Positions 7,639 to 15,522 of a stretch of 64,000 bases of DNA are shown piece after piece (the stretch's first letter is position 1; each line of letters begins with the position of its first letter). The notes under the pieces are model-generated. The model saw only the letters and a list, made by a program, of their open reading frames with translations. It ran no database searches and had not been told where the DNA came from. Source of the DNA: Streptomyces sp. BHT-5-2 (lineage in GTDB: Bacteria > Actinomycetota > Actinomycetes > Streptomycetales > Streptomycetaceae); contig NZ_CP081496.1 in NCBI RefSeq assembly GCF_019774615.1, positions 1,798,001 through 1,862,000 of the forward strand, in the 5' to 3' direction. A program made the position numbers and the translations under genes.

Positions 7639-8973
7639 TCAACTTCCCTCACCTGAAAGGGTGTTATGGGCGCCGCTTCCCGCTGCGCTGTCCTGTTGCA
7701 CACCTGGCCCCCAGGCATCACCCTTGCGGTCGTTGCAGACCCAGTGGGCGGCCTGGAGGTTCTCGGCTGTGTGCGCGCCTCCCAGCGTGACCGGCTTGAT
7801 GTGATCGAGCGTTGCGGACCGCAGATCGGGCCACTCCACAACCGAATCGATGGCCTGATGGCACAACTGGCAGATCCACTGGTCGCGTTCGTAGATCTCG
7901 TATGGGTCGACGCCGTCCGCCGCCGCGTTGAGCACTCCTCGCTCGCGCATCCGGGCCTGGTAGCTGTTGCGGGCACGCCTGATGCGCAGCTGCTTGGCGG
8001 AGCGAGCCGCATAGGCAGGAGTCCAGAGGATGGGCGTGGTCGTCTCGGTGAGACAGATATACGCCTCCCACGTGTACTCCCGGCCGGCGGAGTCCAGATC
8101 ACGGATGGCCTCGTTCTGCCAGATCCAGCTGCGTCCGTCGATGCCTTGGAACCGCTGGCCCAAGTGCAGCCGCTCCAGCTGCTCAGCCGCTCCGACCCAC
8201 CAGACCACCCCGCTGGTGTAGGCGAGGTAGGAGCCGCTCTGCTCGTGGAGTGCGATCATCGGCTCCTCGTCGCCATCCGAGTGGTTTCGTACGAGAGCGA
8301 CGATGTGGTCGGCTGCCAGGGCGGCGGCGGTGGCGTAAGCGGTGACTGACCCGTTCCGCTCGACGATGTCGCCGGGTATTGGGCCGAGCCCGCGAAACTC
8401 GTACGGGAAGTCGGCGTCCGCTTCCCGCGTACGAAACACCTGTGGCATCCGCTCCTGGCTGAGCTGGGCGCGCTGCTCGGACATGGCGGCGGACCGGTCA
8501 GCCAGCTCGGGTATGGCAAGGAGATCGATCTCACCGCGCCGGATCCTGGTCTTCGTACGGCGCTTGAGGGTGTCGTTGCACCGGCTGGAGCAGACATGAC
8601 GGTCCCGGTGTTCCCAGTGGCCTTTGCCCGGCACTGGCTCCCCGCAGACCCGGCACGGTTCGCCGCCGATGGCTCGCTCGGCAGCTGCCAGGATGGGATT
8701 CCAGTAGGGATCTCCGGGGATCTTGCGGGTCCTGGTCGGGTCAGGGACGGGCGGCGTACCCGGCGTGAGTGTCGGCTTGGGGCGGGGCGCCTTTGGCGAG
8801 TCCCCCTTCGGCCGTTCCGTCCGCTGTTTCTTGGCGGCCACGGTGCGGCACGGGGCAGAGCAGTACTTCTGGCTGCGTGGCCGCCAGTACTCCATCGCCG
8901 TGCCGCAGATCGCGCAAGGGCGGCCCTCCGGCTCCGCAGCGTTGGCAGCCTCAGCGGCTAAGTCCTGGTCCAC
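7639..8973 (-). CDS. HNH endonuclease with two zinc-ribbon motifs
   Basis: A 444-residue protein. Two N-terminal Cys clusters (CAICG...KYCSAPCR at about 20-43 and CRVCG...HVCSSRCN at about 106-133) resemble zinc ribbons. A middle region of unknown type follows. The C-terminus is an HNH nuclease with CQLCHQAI and LDHIKPVTLGGAHTAENLQ followed by HWVCNDRKG. GTG at 8973 is preferred because GAGGA sits six nt upstream; TTG at 8979 is too close to that site. It lies at the tRNA end of the element. It may be a homing-type or defence nuclease; the target is unknown. Confidence 0.8.
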   Translation of the reverse strand: MDQDLAAEAANAAEPEGRPCAICGTAMEYWRPRSQKYCSAPCRTVAAKKQRTERPKGDSPKAPRPKPTLTPGTPPVPDPTRTRKIPGDPYWNPILAAAERAIGGEPCRVCGEPVPGKGHWEHRDRHVCSSRCNDTLKRRTKTRIRRGEIDLLAIPELADRSAAMSEQRAQLSQERMPQVFRTREADADFPYEFRGLGPIPGDIVERNGSVTAYATAAALAADHIVALVRNHSDGDEEPMIALHEQSGSYLAYTSGVVWWVGAAEQLERLHLGQRFQGIDGRSWIWQNEAIRDLDSAGREYTWEAYICLTETTTPILWTPAYAARSAKQLRIRRARNSYQARMRERGVLNAAADGVDPYEIYERDQWICQLCHQAIDSVVEWPDLRSATLDHIKPVTLGGAHTAENLQAAHWVCNDRKGDAWGPGVQQDSAAGSGAHNTLSGEGS

Positions 8974-9071
8974 AAGCAATCCTCAGAGGCGAGTTGGCGG
9001 CTGGGTTTGCGAACGCGCAGGTGCGGTCAGTTGCGTGAGGCGCGCGTCACACCTTCTCGGCGATCGCGTGC

Positions 9072-9111
9072 TGGGAGACCTCGACCAAGATCTTCTCCCA
9101 GATTTCTCCCA
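9072..9111. repeat. TCTCCCA motifs near attR
   Basis: AGATCTTCTCCC (9088-9099) is followed directly by AGATTTCTCCCA (9100-9111), and TGGGAGA at 9072-9078 is an inverted copy of TCTCCCA. They lie about 75-110 bp from the tRNA 3' end, where integrase arm-type or excisionase sites are expected. This is a candidate only. Confidence 0.4.
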
Positions 9112-9130
9112 AACGATCTCCAGGAACGAA

Positions 9131-9167
9131 TCAGGGGCCCGACCCGCTATGCGGATCAGGCCCCTGA
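9131..9167 (-). terminator. tRNA-Pro terminator
   Basis: TCAGGGGCC (9131-9139) pairs with GGCCCCTGA (9159-9167), and the inner bases extend the stem with one mismatch. Read on the minus strand it comes 17 nt after the tRNA and is followed by TTCGTT, fitting Rho-independent termination of the tRNA transcript. Confidence 0.8.
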
Positions 9168-9183
9168 CCTGGTGTTCCTTCAG

Positions 9184-9257
9184 TCGGGGTGGCGGGATTT
9201 GAACCCACGACCTCTTCGTCCCGAACGAAGCGCGCTGCCAAGCTGCGCTACACCCCG
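9184..9257 (-). tRNA. tRNA-Pro(CGG), integration target
   Basis: A 74-nt cloverleaf on the minus strand. The acceptor stem is CGGGGTG/CACCCCG, the anticodon stem-loop is CTTCG-TTCGGGA-CGAAG with anticodon CGG, and the T-loop GGTTCAAATCC is canonical; CCA is not encoded. Its 3' end faces the mobile element, so this copy is the attR (or attL) side with the tRNA restored by the element. The reciprocal att copy is not in the window. Confidence 0.92.
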
Positions 9258-9271
9258 AAGCAACGAGCTCT

Positions 9272-9301
9272 ACTTTAGCGGACTGATCCCCGTAGGTGAA
9301 A
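9272..9301 (-). promoter_or_regulatory. Likely tRNA-Pro promoter
   Basis: On the minus strand TTTCAC (9301-9296) and TAAAGT (9277-9272) are separated by 18 bp and lie 14 bp upstream of the tRNA 5' end. This matches a housekeeping-sigma promoter for a stable RNA. Confidence 0.55.
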
Positions 9302-9458
9302 TCCGCTTTCGGTCAGTGGTCGAAACGGCTCTGACCTGGGGTTTTGTGGGGGCGGCTCGGGGAGGGCGGGGGTGTGCCCGTTCCCTGTGGGGGCGGCCGG
9401 AGGGGGTTGAGTGACAGAGGTCACGCGGAATGGGCCGCCCTCGGGGGTGGTCGGGGCG

Positions 9459-10385
9459 TCAGTGGCGGGGGGTCAGGGTCAGGAGGGTGGCTTCAGGGGG
9501 GCAGGCGAAGCGGATCGGGGTGTAGCGGTTGGTGCCGCAGCCGGCGGAGACGTGAAGGTAGGAGGTGTGGCCGCCGGCGGTGTGGGTGGAGAGGCCCTTG
9601 GCGCGCTTGGTGTCGATGTCGCAGTTGGTGACGAGGGCGCCGTAGAAGGGGACGCAGAGCTGGCCGCCGTGGGTGTGGCCGGCGAGGACCAGCGGATAGC
9701 GGTCGGCGGTGAAGGCGTCCAGGGAACGCAGGTACGGGGCGTGGACGACGGCCAGGGAGAGGTCGGCGTCCGGCTCGGGGCCGCCGGCGACCTCGGCGTA
9801 GCGGTCGCGCTTGATGTGCGGGTCGTCCAGGCCGGTCAGCGCGATGTCGGCGCCCTCCAGCTTGAGGCGGCCGCGGGTGTTGGAGAGGTTGAGCCAGCCG
9901 GCCGCGTCGAAGGCGTCGCGGAGGTCCTCCCACGGGTTGTGGACCACGCCGACGGCGGGGGCGTTGCCGTTCAGGCCGTGTCGGCCCTGGGCCTTCTCCA
10001 GCAGGTAGCGGGCGGGGTTCCGCAGCCGGGGGCCGTAGTAGTCGTTGGAGCCGAAGACGTAGGCGCCGGGGAACTCCATGAGCGGGCCGAGGGCGTCGAG
10101 GGTCTCCGGGACGCCGTCGGGGTCGGAGAGGTTGTCGCCGGTGTTGACGACGAAGTCGGGGCGGAGTCCGGCGAGCGACTGGAGCCAGCGCTGTTTCTTC
10201 CGCTGCCCGCCGACCATGTGGATGTCGGAGACCTGGAGGACGCGCAACGGCCGCATGCCGGGGGGCAGTACGGGCACGGTGACGCGTCGCAGACGGAAGG
10301 AGCGGACTTCGTAGCCGGCGGCGTAGGCCAGGCCGGCCGCGCCGACCGCGGCAAGGGACAGGGGAACTCCGTATCGCGCGCGCAT
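9459..10385 (-). CDS. Membrane-anchored metallophosphoesterase (YkuE-like)
   Basis: A 308-residue calcineurin-like phosphoesterase. It has an N-terminal hydrophobic helix (about 7-24), then metal-binding motifs QVSDIHMVGG (about 51-60), NTGDNL (about 81-86), FGSNDY (about 111-116), VVHAPY and LAGHTHGG (about 235-242). This is the complete di-metal active site, presumably facing the outside of the membrane. The family includes YkuE and related phosphohydrolases; the substrate is unknown. It is the first gene of the conserved chromosomal backbone next to the tRNA and is divergent from the yqeY gene. Confidence 0.85.
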   Translation of the reverse strand: MRARYGVPLSLAAVGAAGLAYAAGYEVRSFRLRRVTVPVLPPGMRPLRVLQVSDIHMVGGQRKKQRWLQSLAGLRPDFVVNTGDNLSDPDGVPETLDALGPLMEFPGAYVFGSNDYYGPRLRNPARYLLEKAQGRHGLNGNAPAVGVVHNPWEDLRDAFDAAGWLNLSNTRGRLKLEGADIALTGLDDPHIKRDRYAEVAGGPEPDADLSLAVVHAPYLRSLDAFTADRYPLVLAGHTHGGQLCVPFYGALVTNCDIDTKRAKGLSTHTAGGHTSYLHVSAGCGTNRYTPIRFACPPEATLLTLTPRH

Positions 10386-10505
10386 GGGTCCATGGTTGCA
10401 GAGAGGGCGGGGGCCGGGGAGAGGCGATCTTGGTGGGGCGGGTGTGGCCGCCGATGTCGGGTGGGGTGTGGACGGTGGGGCGCGCGGCGGGAAAAGGCGC
10501 GGCGG

Positions 10506-10528
10506 TTGTCGGTGGGTGGGGGCATACT
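10506..10528 (+). promoter_or_regulatory. PafBC-type promoter of the yqeY gene
   Basis: TTGTCGGTG (10506-10514), 8 bp, then CATACT (10523-10528), with the ATG seven nt later. This matches the LexA-independent DNA-damage promoter motif TTGTCRGTG-N8-TAnnnT known from mycobacteria and Streptomyces. The transcript would be leaderless. Confidence 0.6.
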
Positions 10529-10535
10529 CGACGGC

Positions 10536-11000
10536 ATGACCACGCTCAAGGCCAAGCTCAAGGACGACCTCACCACCGCGATCAAGGCGCGTGACGAGCT
10601 GCGTTCCGCCACCCTCCGTCTGACGCTGACGGCGATCCAGAAGGAGGAGGTGGCGGGCACCGAGTCGCGTGAGCTGTCCGACGGCGAGGTCGAGAAGATC
10701 GTCGCGCGGGAGGCGAAGAAGCGCCGCGAGGCCGCCGAGGCGTTCGACAAGGGCGGCCGGGCCGAGCAGGCCGAGCGCGAGCGGGCCGAGGGCGAGGTGC
10801 TCGCCGAGTACCTCCCCAAGCCGCTGACCGACGACGAGCTGGAGTCGCTGGTCGCCGAGGCGGTGGCGGAGGCCACTGGCGCCGGTGCCGAGGGCCCCAA
10901 GGCCATGGGCGCCGTGATGAAGATCGTCAACCCGAAGGTGGCGGGTCGGGCCGACGGCGGCCGGGTCGCCGCGATGGTGAAGAAGCTGCTGGCCGGCTGA
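10536..11000 (+). CDS. GatB/YqeY domain protein
   Basis: A 154-residue helical protein starting MTTLKAKLKDDLTTAIKARDEL, with the family features LRLTLTAIQKEEV, LSDGEVEKIVAREAKKRREA and GAVMKIVNPKVAGRADG. It corresponds to the tail domain of GatB, thought to bind tRNA; stand-alone YqeY proteins have no settled role. A long open frame reaches back to 9411, but the start is fixed at the ATG by homology and by a promoter ending seven nt upstream. It is convergent with the penicillin-binding protein gene, with a terminator between. Confidence 0.9.
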   Translation: MTTLKAKLKDDLTTAIKARDELRSATLRLTLTAIQKEEVAGTESRELSDGEVEKIVAREAKKRREAAEAFDKGGRAEQAERERAEGEVLAEYLPKPLTDDELESLVAEAVAEATGAGAEGPKAMGAVMKIVNPKVAGRADGGRVAAMVKKLLAG

Positions 11001-11056
11001 GGCCGTGGGCGGCGGTCCGGCCGGTGCCGGCTGAGGCCGCCGCGGTGAAAACGCCG

Positions 11057-11090
11057 AAGGGGCGCCCCTCGCCGAGGGAGCGCCCCTTCT
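11057..11090. terminator. Bidirectional terminator
   Basis: AAGGGGCGC (11057-11065) pairs with GCGCCCCTT (11080-11088), followed by CT and TCGT. It sits between the convergent yqeY and penicillin-binding protein genes. Confidence 0.75.
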
Positions 11091-11135
11091 TCGTGCAGTC
11101 TTCGCGCCGTGGCGGCGGTGGGCCGGATCAGCCGT

Positions 11136-13340
11136 TCACCAGCCGCCGTTCCCGCCGCCGAGGAAGTCCGGGAAGCCGGGGATGTGCCAGCCGCCGCCGG
11201 GCTTGTTGTCGCCACCGCCGGGCTGGGGCTGGGGCTGCGGCTTCGGCTGGGGCTTCGGCTTGCCCTTGCCGCCCTGGTCCCCCTTGTCCTTGGGATCGTC
11301 GATCGTGGCGGCCGGCAGCTCCGGGGCCGGACGGCCGGCCAGCGCGCCGGTCATCATGTCGCGCCAGATCGGGCCGGGGGTGTCGGCGCCGTAGACCTTG
11401 TCGTGCGGGACGCCGCCGATGGTGATGTCGTACATCTGGCGCTGGTGCCGCGGGTCGCCGACCCAGACCGCGCCGGCCGCGTTCGGCGTGTAGCCGACGA
11501 ACCAGGCGGCGTAGCGGCTGTCCGTGGTGCCGGTCTTGCCGGCGCTGTCGCGGCCCTTGAGGCCGGCCTGTTTGCCGGTGCCGTCCTCCACGACGCCCTT
11601 GAGGAGGGCGTTGACGGTGTCCGCGGTCTTCTTGGACATCGCGCTGCGGCAGTTGCTCTTGGGGACGTTGAGCGCCCGGCCCCGGTCGTCGGTGATCGAC
11701 TCGATGGCGACGGGGGCGCAGTAGGTGCCCTCGTCGGCGAAGGTGGCGTAGGCCGTGGCCATGGTCAGCGGGGACACCTCCAGGCTGCCGAGCGCCAGCG
11801 AGGGGACCTGCTTGAGCGGCTTGCCGTCCGCCTGCCGGATCCCCATCCTCTTGGCCATCGTGACCGCGGGGCAGATGCCGATGTCGCTGATCAGCTGCAC
11901 GTAGTAGGTGTTGACCGACTTCGCGGTCGCCTCCTTCATGGCGTACGGGCCGACTTCGCCCGGGTTCTCGTTCTGGGCGGTGTCGTGGCCTGCCCACTCC
12001 CCGGTGCAGGTCTGGACCGGGGTGGGGACCGCCATCTTGTACGGCGAGGAGTACTGCTGGTACGGGCTGACGCCCTGCTCCAGCGCGGCCGCCGCGACGA
12101 TCGGCTTGAACGTCGAGCCGGGCTGGTAGCCGGCGCCGCCGCCCATCCTGCGGTCGACCGAGAGGTTGATCTGGGTCTGGTTGGTGCCGAAGCCGTAGGG
12201 CCGGGACTGGCCCATGCCGAGGATCTTGCCGGTGCCCGGCTGGACGACGGCGCCGGCGCCGGCGACCGGGTCGTCCTCGAAGACGTGCTTGCTCAGCGAC
12301 GCCTGGATCGACTTCTGGGTCTGCCGGTCCAGGGTGGTGCGGATGGTCAGACCGCCCTGCATCCAGCGCTTCGAACGGGTCTCGCGGGTCTTGCCGAACG
12401 TCGGGTCGTTGAGCAGCACCTCGCGGACGTAGTCGCAGAAGAAGCCGGCGCCGTCGGTGGCGGTGATGCAGCCGTTCTGCGGGCGGCTGACCTTCAGCTG
12501 GACGGGCCGGGCGGCGGCCGCGTCGGCCTGGGCGCGGGTGATGTCCTTGAGGTCGGCCATCCGCCGCAGCACGGTGTTGCGCCGGGCCGTCGCCGCCTGC
12601 GGGTGGTTGACCGGGTCGTAGCGGGTCGGGGACTGGACGATGCCGGCGAGCAGCGCCGCCTCCCCGACGTCCAGGTCCTTGGCGTGCTTGCTGAAGTAGC
12701 GCTGGGCGGCGGACTCGACGCCGTACGCCTGCTCCCCGAAGAACGTGATGTTGAGGTAGTTCTGGAGGATCTTGCGCTTGCCGAGCTTCTCCTCCAGCTT
12801 GATCGCGTACTTCAGCTCCTTGACCTTGCGGCCGAGGGTCTGCTGGGTGGCCTGCGCGACCTTGTCCGGGTCGTCGCCGGCCTCCTCGACGAAGACGTTC
12901 TTGACGTACTGCTGGGTCAGGGTGGACGCGCCCTGGGCGACGCCGCCGGACTGGGCGTTCTTGTTGACCGCGCGCAGGATGCCCTTCAGATCGATGGCGC
13001 CGTGCGAGTAGAACCGGGCGTCCTCGATGGCGACGATGGCCTGCTGGATGTACGGCGACATGTCCTTGAGGCCGACGACGGTGCGGTCGCGGGAGTAGAC
13101 CGAGGCGATCTCGCCGCCGTCGGAGTCCAGGATGGTGGTGCGCTGGCTCAGCGGCGGGGTCCTGAGGTTCGCCGGGATGTCGTCGAAGGCCCCGACGGTC
13201 GTCTTGGCCGCGAGCCCGAGCGCTCCGGCGGCCGGCAGCGCGATACCGGCGAGGACGGCTCCGGCAAGGACGCTGACACCGAGGAACTTGGCGGCCTGCT
13301 GGGTCCTCGACCGACCCCCGCCCTCGCGCTTCTTAGGCAT
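11136..13340 (-). CDS. Class A penicillin-binding protein
   Basis: A 734-residue bifunctional peptidoglycan synthase. It has a basic cytoplasmic start, a membrane helix at about 18-44, a GT51 glycosyltransferase with catalytic Glu106 in EDARFYSHGAID and QGASTLTQQYVKN at about 136-148, and a transpeptidase with GSTFKP (Ser nucleophile), KSVNTY and AGKTGTT. The C-terminal about 70 residues are Pro/Gly/Gln/Lys-rich and end in a glycine-rich segment. A TAGGCT -10 box ends six nt before the ATG, so the mRNA is probably leaderless. It lies beside wblA, as in S. coelicolor. Confidence 0.92.
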   Translation of the reverse strand: MPKKREGGGRSRTQQAAKFLGVSVLAGAVLAGIALPAAGALGLAAKTTVGAFDDIPANLRTPPLSQRTTILDSDGGEIASVYSRDRTVVGLKDMSPYIQQAIVAIEDARFYSHGAIDLKGILRAVNKNAQSGGVAQGASTLTQQYVKNVFVEEAGDDPDKVAQATQQTLGRKVKELKYAIKLEEKLGKRKILQNYLNITFFGEQAYGVESAAQRYFSKHAKDLDVGEAALLAGIVQSPTRYDPVNHPQAATARRNTVLRRMADLKDITRAQADAAAARPVQLKVSRPQNGCITATDGAGFFCDYVREVLLNDPTFGKTRETRSKRWMQGGLTIRTTLDRQTQKSIQASLSKHVFEDDPVAGAGAVVQPGTGKILGMGQSRPYGFGTNQTQINLSVDRRMGGGAGYQPGSTFKPIVAAAALEQGVSPYQQYSSPYKMAVPTPVQTCTGEWAGHDTAQNENPGEVGPYAMKEATAKSVNTYYVQLISDIGICPAVTMAKRMGIRQADGKPLKQVPSLALGSLEVSPLTMATAYATFADEGTYCAPVAIESITDDRGRALNVPKSNCRSAMSKKTADTVNALLKGVVEDGTGKQAGLKGRDSAGKTGTTDSRYAAWFVGYTPNAAGAVWVGDPRHQRQMYDITIGGVPHDKVYGADTPGPIWRDMMTGALAGRPAPELPAATIDDPKDKGDQGGKGKPKPQPKPQPQPQPGGGDNKPGGGWHIPGFPDFLGGGNGGW

Positions 13341-13352
13341 GAGGGAAGCCTA

Positions 13353-13720
13353 CGTTCTCATTCGCCGGACAGGGGCGCACCTGTTCGTTTAGCCTGTTCC
13401 CATCCGCCGCAGCGGAACGGTTCTGCCTCGGTTGGTCAACCCCTACTCCCCGCTTGGGCGCTGTCCCAGATGCCCGCTGTGCGTCAGAAATCCCTTGCTG
13501 TCACAGCGAAGTGTCCCGCTTGGGAGGGAAGTGACGTATGTCGCGCGGTCACTCCGTTGGGTGATCTGCCGCGTACGCATAGTCCGTTCGGGCCATTCAA
13601 GATTGGGCCCGAAGGGGGTGTTGCGCCCTGCTCGCCTTCCGTAACGTCCTCAACTGGCAACGGTGAATATGCCGTTTGCCGCCGTGGGGGAGCCTCGATT
13701 CGGGAGAGGACGGCGCCAGC
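13353..13720. other. Control region between the PBP gene and wblA
   Basis: About 370 bp without a gene. It holds the penicillin-binding protein promoter at its left edge and the wblA upstream region. Near 13588-13614 TTCGGGCC and GGCCCGAA form an inverted repeat around an A/T-rich centre. A long untranslated leader or several promoters for wblA are likely, as this gene is strongly developmentally controlled, but I could not assign individual boxes. Confidence 0.5.
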
Positions 13721-14065
13721 ATGGGCTGGGTAACCGACTGGAGTGCACAGGCAGCCTGCCGCACTACCGATCCGGATGAACTATTCGTGCAGGGGGCGGC
13801 GCAGAACCGCGCCAAGGCGGTGTGCACCGGGTGTCCGGTGCGCACGGAATGCCTCGCCGACGCCCTGGACAACCGGGTGGAGTTCGGCGTGTGGGGCGGG
13901 ATGACGGAACGCGAGCGGAGGGCGCTGCTGCGCCGCCGCCCGACGGTCACGTCATGGCGCCGGCTGTTGGAGACGGCGCGGACGGAATACGAGCGCAGCA
14001 CGGGCCTGTTGCCGGTGGACTGCTCGGACGACGCCTTCGACGACGCGTACGCGGCGGTCGGATAG
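13721..14065 (+). CDS. wblA: WhiB-like regulator WblA
   Basis: A 114-residue WhiB-family iron-sulfur protein. The four cluster cysteines are Cys13, Cys35, Cys38 and Cys44 (spacing C-x21-C-x2-C-x5-C), followed by the GVWGG turn and a basic tail, RRRPTVTSWRRLLE. The sequence closely matches WblA as I recall it from S. coelicolor SCO3579, where it controls the switch to sporulation and represses many antibiotic clusters. The ATG at 13721 (GGAGAGGA upstream) is preferred over the longer frame from 13676. Convergent with the downstream ATPase gene. Confidence 0.93.
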   Translation: MGWVTDWSAQAACRTTDPDELFVQGAAQNRAKAVCTGCPVRTECLADALDNRVEFGVWGGMTERERRALLRRRPTVTSWRRLLETARTEYERSTGLLPVDCSDDAFDDAYAAVG

Positions 14066-14145
14066 GCCCGCCCGGCGGGTGGATCCGTACGCCGCCGGCC
14101 GCCGTCCGTGGGGCGTCGGTCCGGCGCAGGCCGGTCGTCGGCCGG

Positions 14146-15522
14146 TCAGTCGTCGGCGGTGCCTGGGCGCAGCGCCAGGCGGTCGCCGATCGCGCGCAGG
14201 CCCGCGAGGTCGTGGACGTCGCCGGGGAGCGCGGCGACCTCCGCCACCGGCACCTCCGGGTGCAGTGCGGTGAAGCGGTCGCGGGTGCGCCGTTCGCGCG
14301 CCAGGACCTGCATGCGTTCCGCGTGCAGCCGCAGGAGTCCGGCGGCGAGTTGCGCCGCCGGGGCAGAAAGGGGTGCCGCATGCGCCGCGGCGGCGGGGGA
14401 GTGGCCGCCGGGGTTACGTGAGGCAGTCTTCCCGCCGGACAGATCCATAATGCCGTCCGGCCCAAGATTTTCCGTATTTTCCACGGAGGCCCAATCGGAG
14501 GCCGAACCAGCCTCGTGGGACGGGGAGTTGGGGGCATCCTCCGGGGCGCGGTCGGGGAGGTCCTCCGTGAGCGCCTCCGCGGCGGCCAGCGCGCGCTCCG
14601 CGCTCAGCTGGGCCGCGCCGCTGCCGTGGACGCGGTTGAGCACCAGGCCGGCCAGCGGCATCTGCTCGGCGGCCAGCCGCTCGACGAAGTACGCCGCCTC
14701 GCGCAGGGCGTCCCGCTCCGGCGCGGCGACCACCAGGAAGGCCGTACCGGGCGCCTGGAGCAGGCGGTAGGTGGCGTCGGCGCGGGTGCGGAAGCCGCCG
14801 AACATGGTGTCCATCGCGGCCACGAACGTCTGGACGTCACGCAGGAGTTGACCACCCATCAGCTTGCTGAGGGTGCCCGTCATCATCGACATGCCGACGT
14901 TGAGGAACTTCATGCCGGCCCGTCCGCCGACCTTCGCCGGCGCCATCAGGACCCGGATGAACTTGCCGTCCAGGAAGGAGCCCAGCCGCTTGGGCGCGTC
15001 CAGGAAGTCCAGCGCGGAGCGGCTCGGCGGGGTGTCCACGACGATCAGGTCCCACTCGTCGCCGGCGCGGAGCTGGCCCAGCTTCTCCATCGCCATGTAC
15101 TCCTGCGTACCGGCGAAACCGGCCGACAGGGACTGGTAGAACGGGTTCTCCAGGATGGCGCGGGCCCGCTCGGCGTCCGCGTGCCCCTCGACGATCTCGT
15201 CGAAGGTGCGCTTCATGTCCAGCATCATCGCGTGGAGTTCGCCGCCGGCGGCCTCGTCGACTCCCTTGACCTGGCGGGGGACGTTGTCGAGCTCGGAGAT
15301 GCCCATCGACTGCGCCAGGCGGCGGGCCGGGTCGATCGTCAGCACCACGACCTTGCGGCCGCGCTCGGCGGCGCGGACCCCCAGCGCCGCGGCGGTGGTG
15401 GTCTTGCCCACACCGCCCGAGCCGCAGCACACCACGATGCGGGTGCCGGGGTCGTCGATCAGGGCGTCGACCTCCAGCCGGGGGGCCGAGGCGTCCAGCG
15501 TCGTGTGGTCGTCGGAGGTCAT
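14146..15522 (-). CDS. ArsA/Get3-like ATPase, second of a pair
   Basis: A 458-residue ATPase with a deviant Walker A, CCGSGGVGKTTTAAALG (about 34-50), a DPARRLAQSMG switch region and LIVVDTPPSRSALDFL (Walker B). Family members are anion-transport or tail-anchored-protein-targeting ATPases; Streptomyces pairs of this type have no defined role. ATG at 15522 overlaps the upstream ATPase stop (ATGA), so they are coupled and probably act as a heterodimer. A stretch around residues 320-390 is low-complexity and unusually A/T-rich at 14461-14485 and looks inserted relative to the family. Confidence 0.85.
   Translation of the reverse strand: MTSDDHTTLDASAPRLEVDALIDDPGTRIVVCCGSGGVGKTTTAAALGVRAAERGRKVVVLTIDPARRLAQSMGISELDNVPRQVKGVDEAAGGELHAMMLDMKRTFDEIVEGHADAERARAILENPFYQSLSAGFAGTQEYMAMEKLGQLRAGDEWDLIVVDTPPSRSALDFLDAPKRLGSFLDGKFIRVLMAPAKVGGRAGMKFLNVGMSMMTGTLSKLMGGQLLRDVQTFVAAMDTMFGGFRTRADATYRLLQAPGTAFLVVAAPERDALREAAYFVERLAAEQMPLAGLVLNRVHGSGAAQLSAERALAAAEALTEDLPDRAPEDAPNSPSHEAGSASDWASVENTENLGPDGIMDLSGGKTASRNPGGHSPAAAAHAAPLSAPAAQLAAGLLRLHAERMQVLARERRTRDRFTALHPEVPVAEVAALPGDVHDLAGLRAIGDRLALRPGTADD

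Noticed and set aside
1..9180. CRISPR array or insertion sequence in the mobile element
   Set aside because: No regularly spaced identical repeats with unique spacers and no transposase or terminal inverted repeats were seen; the only repeats are the iterons, the 16-bp pair and short motifs.
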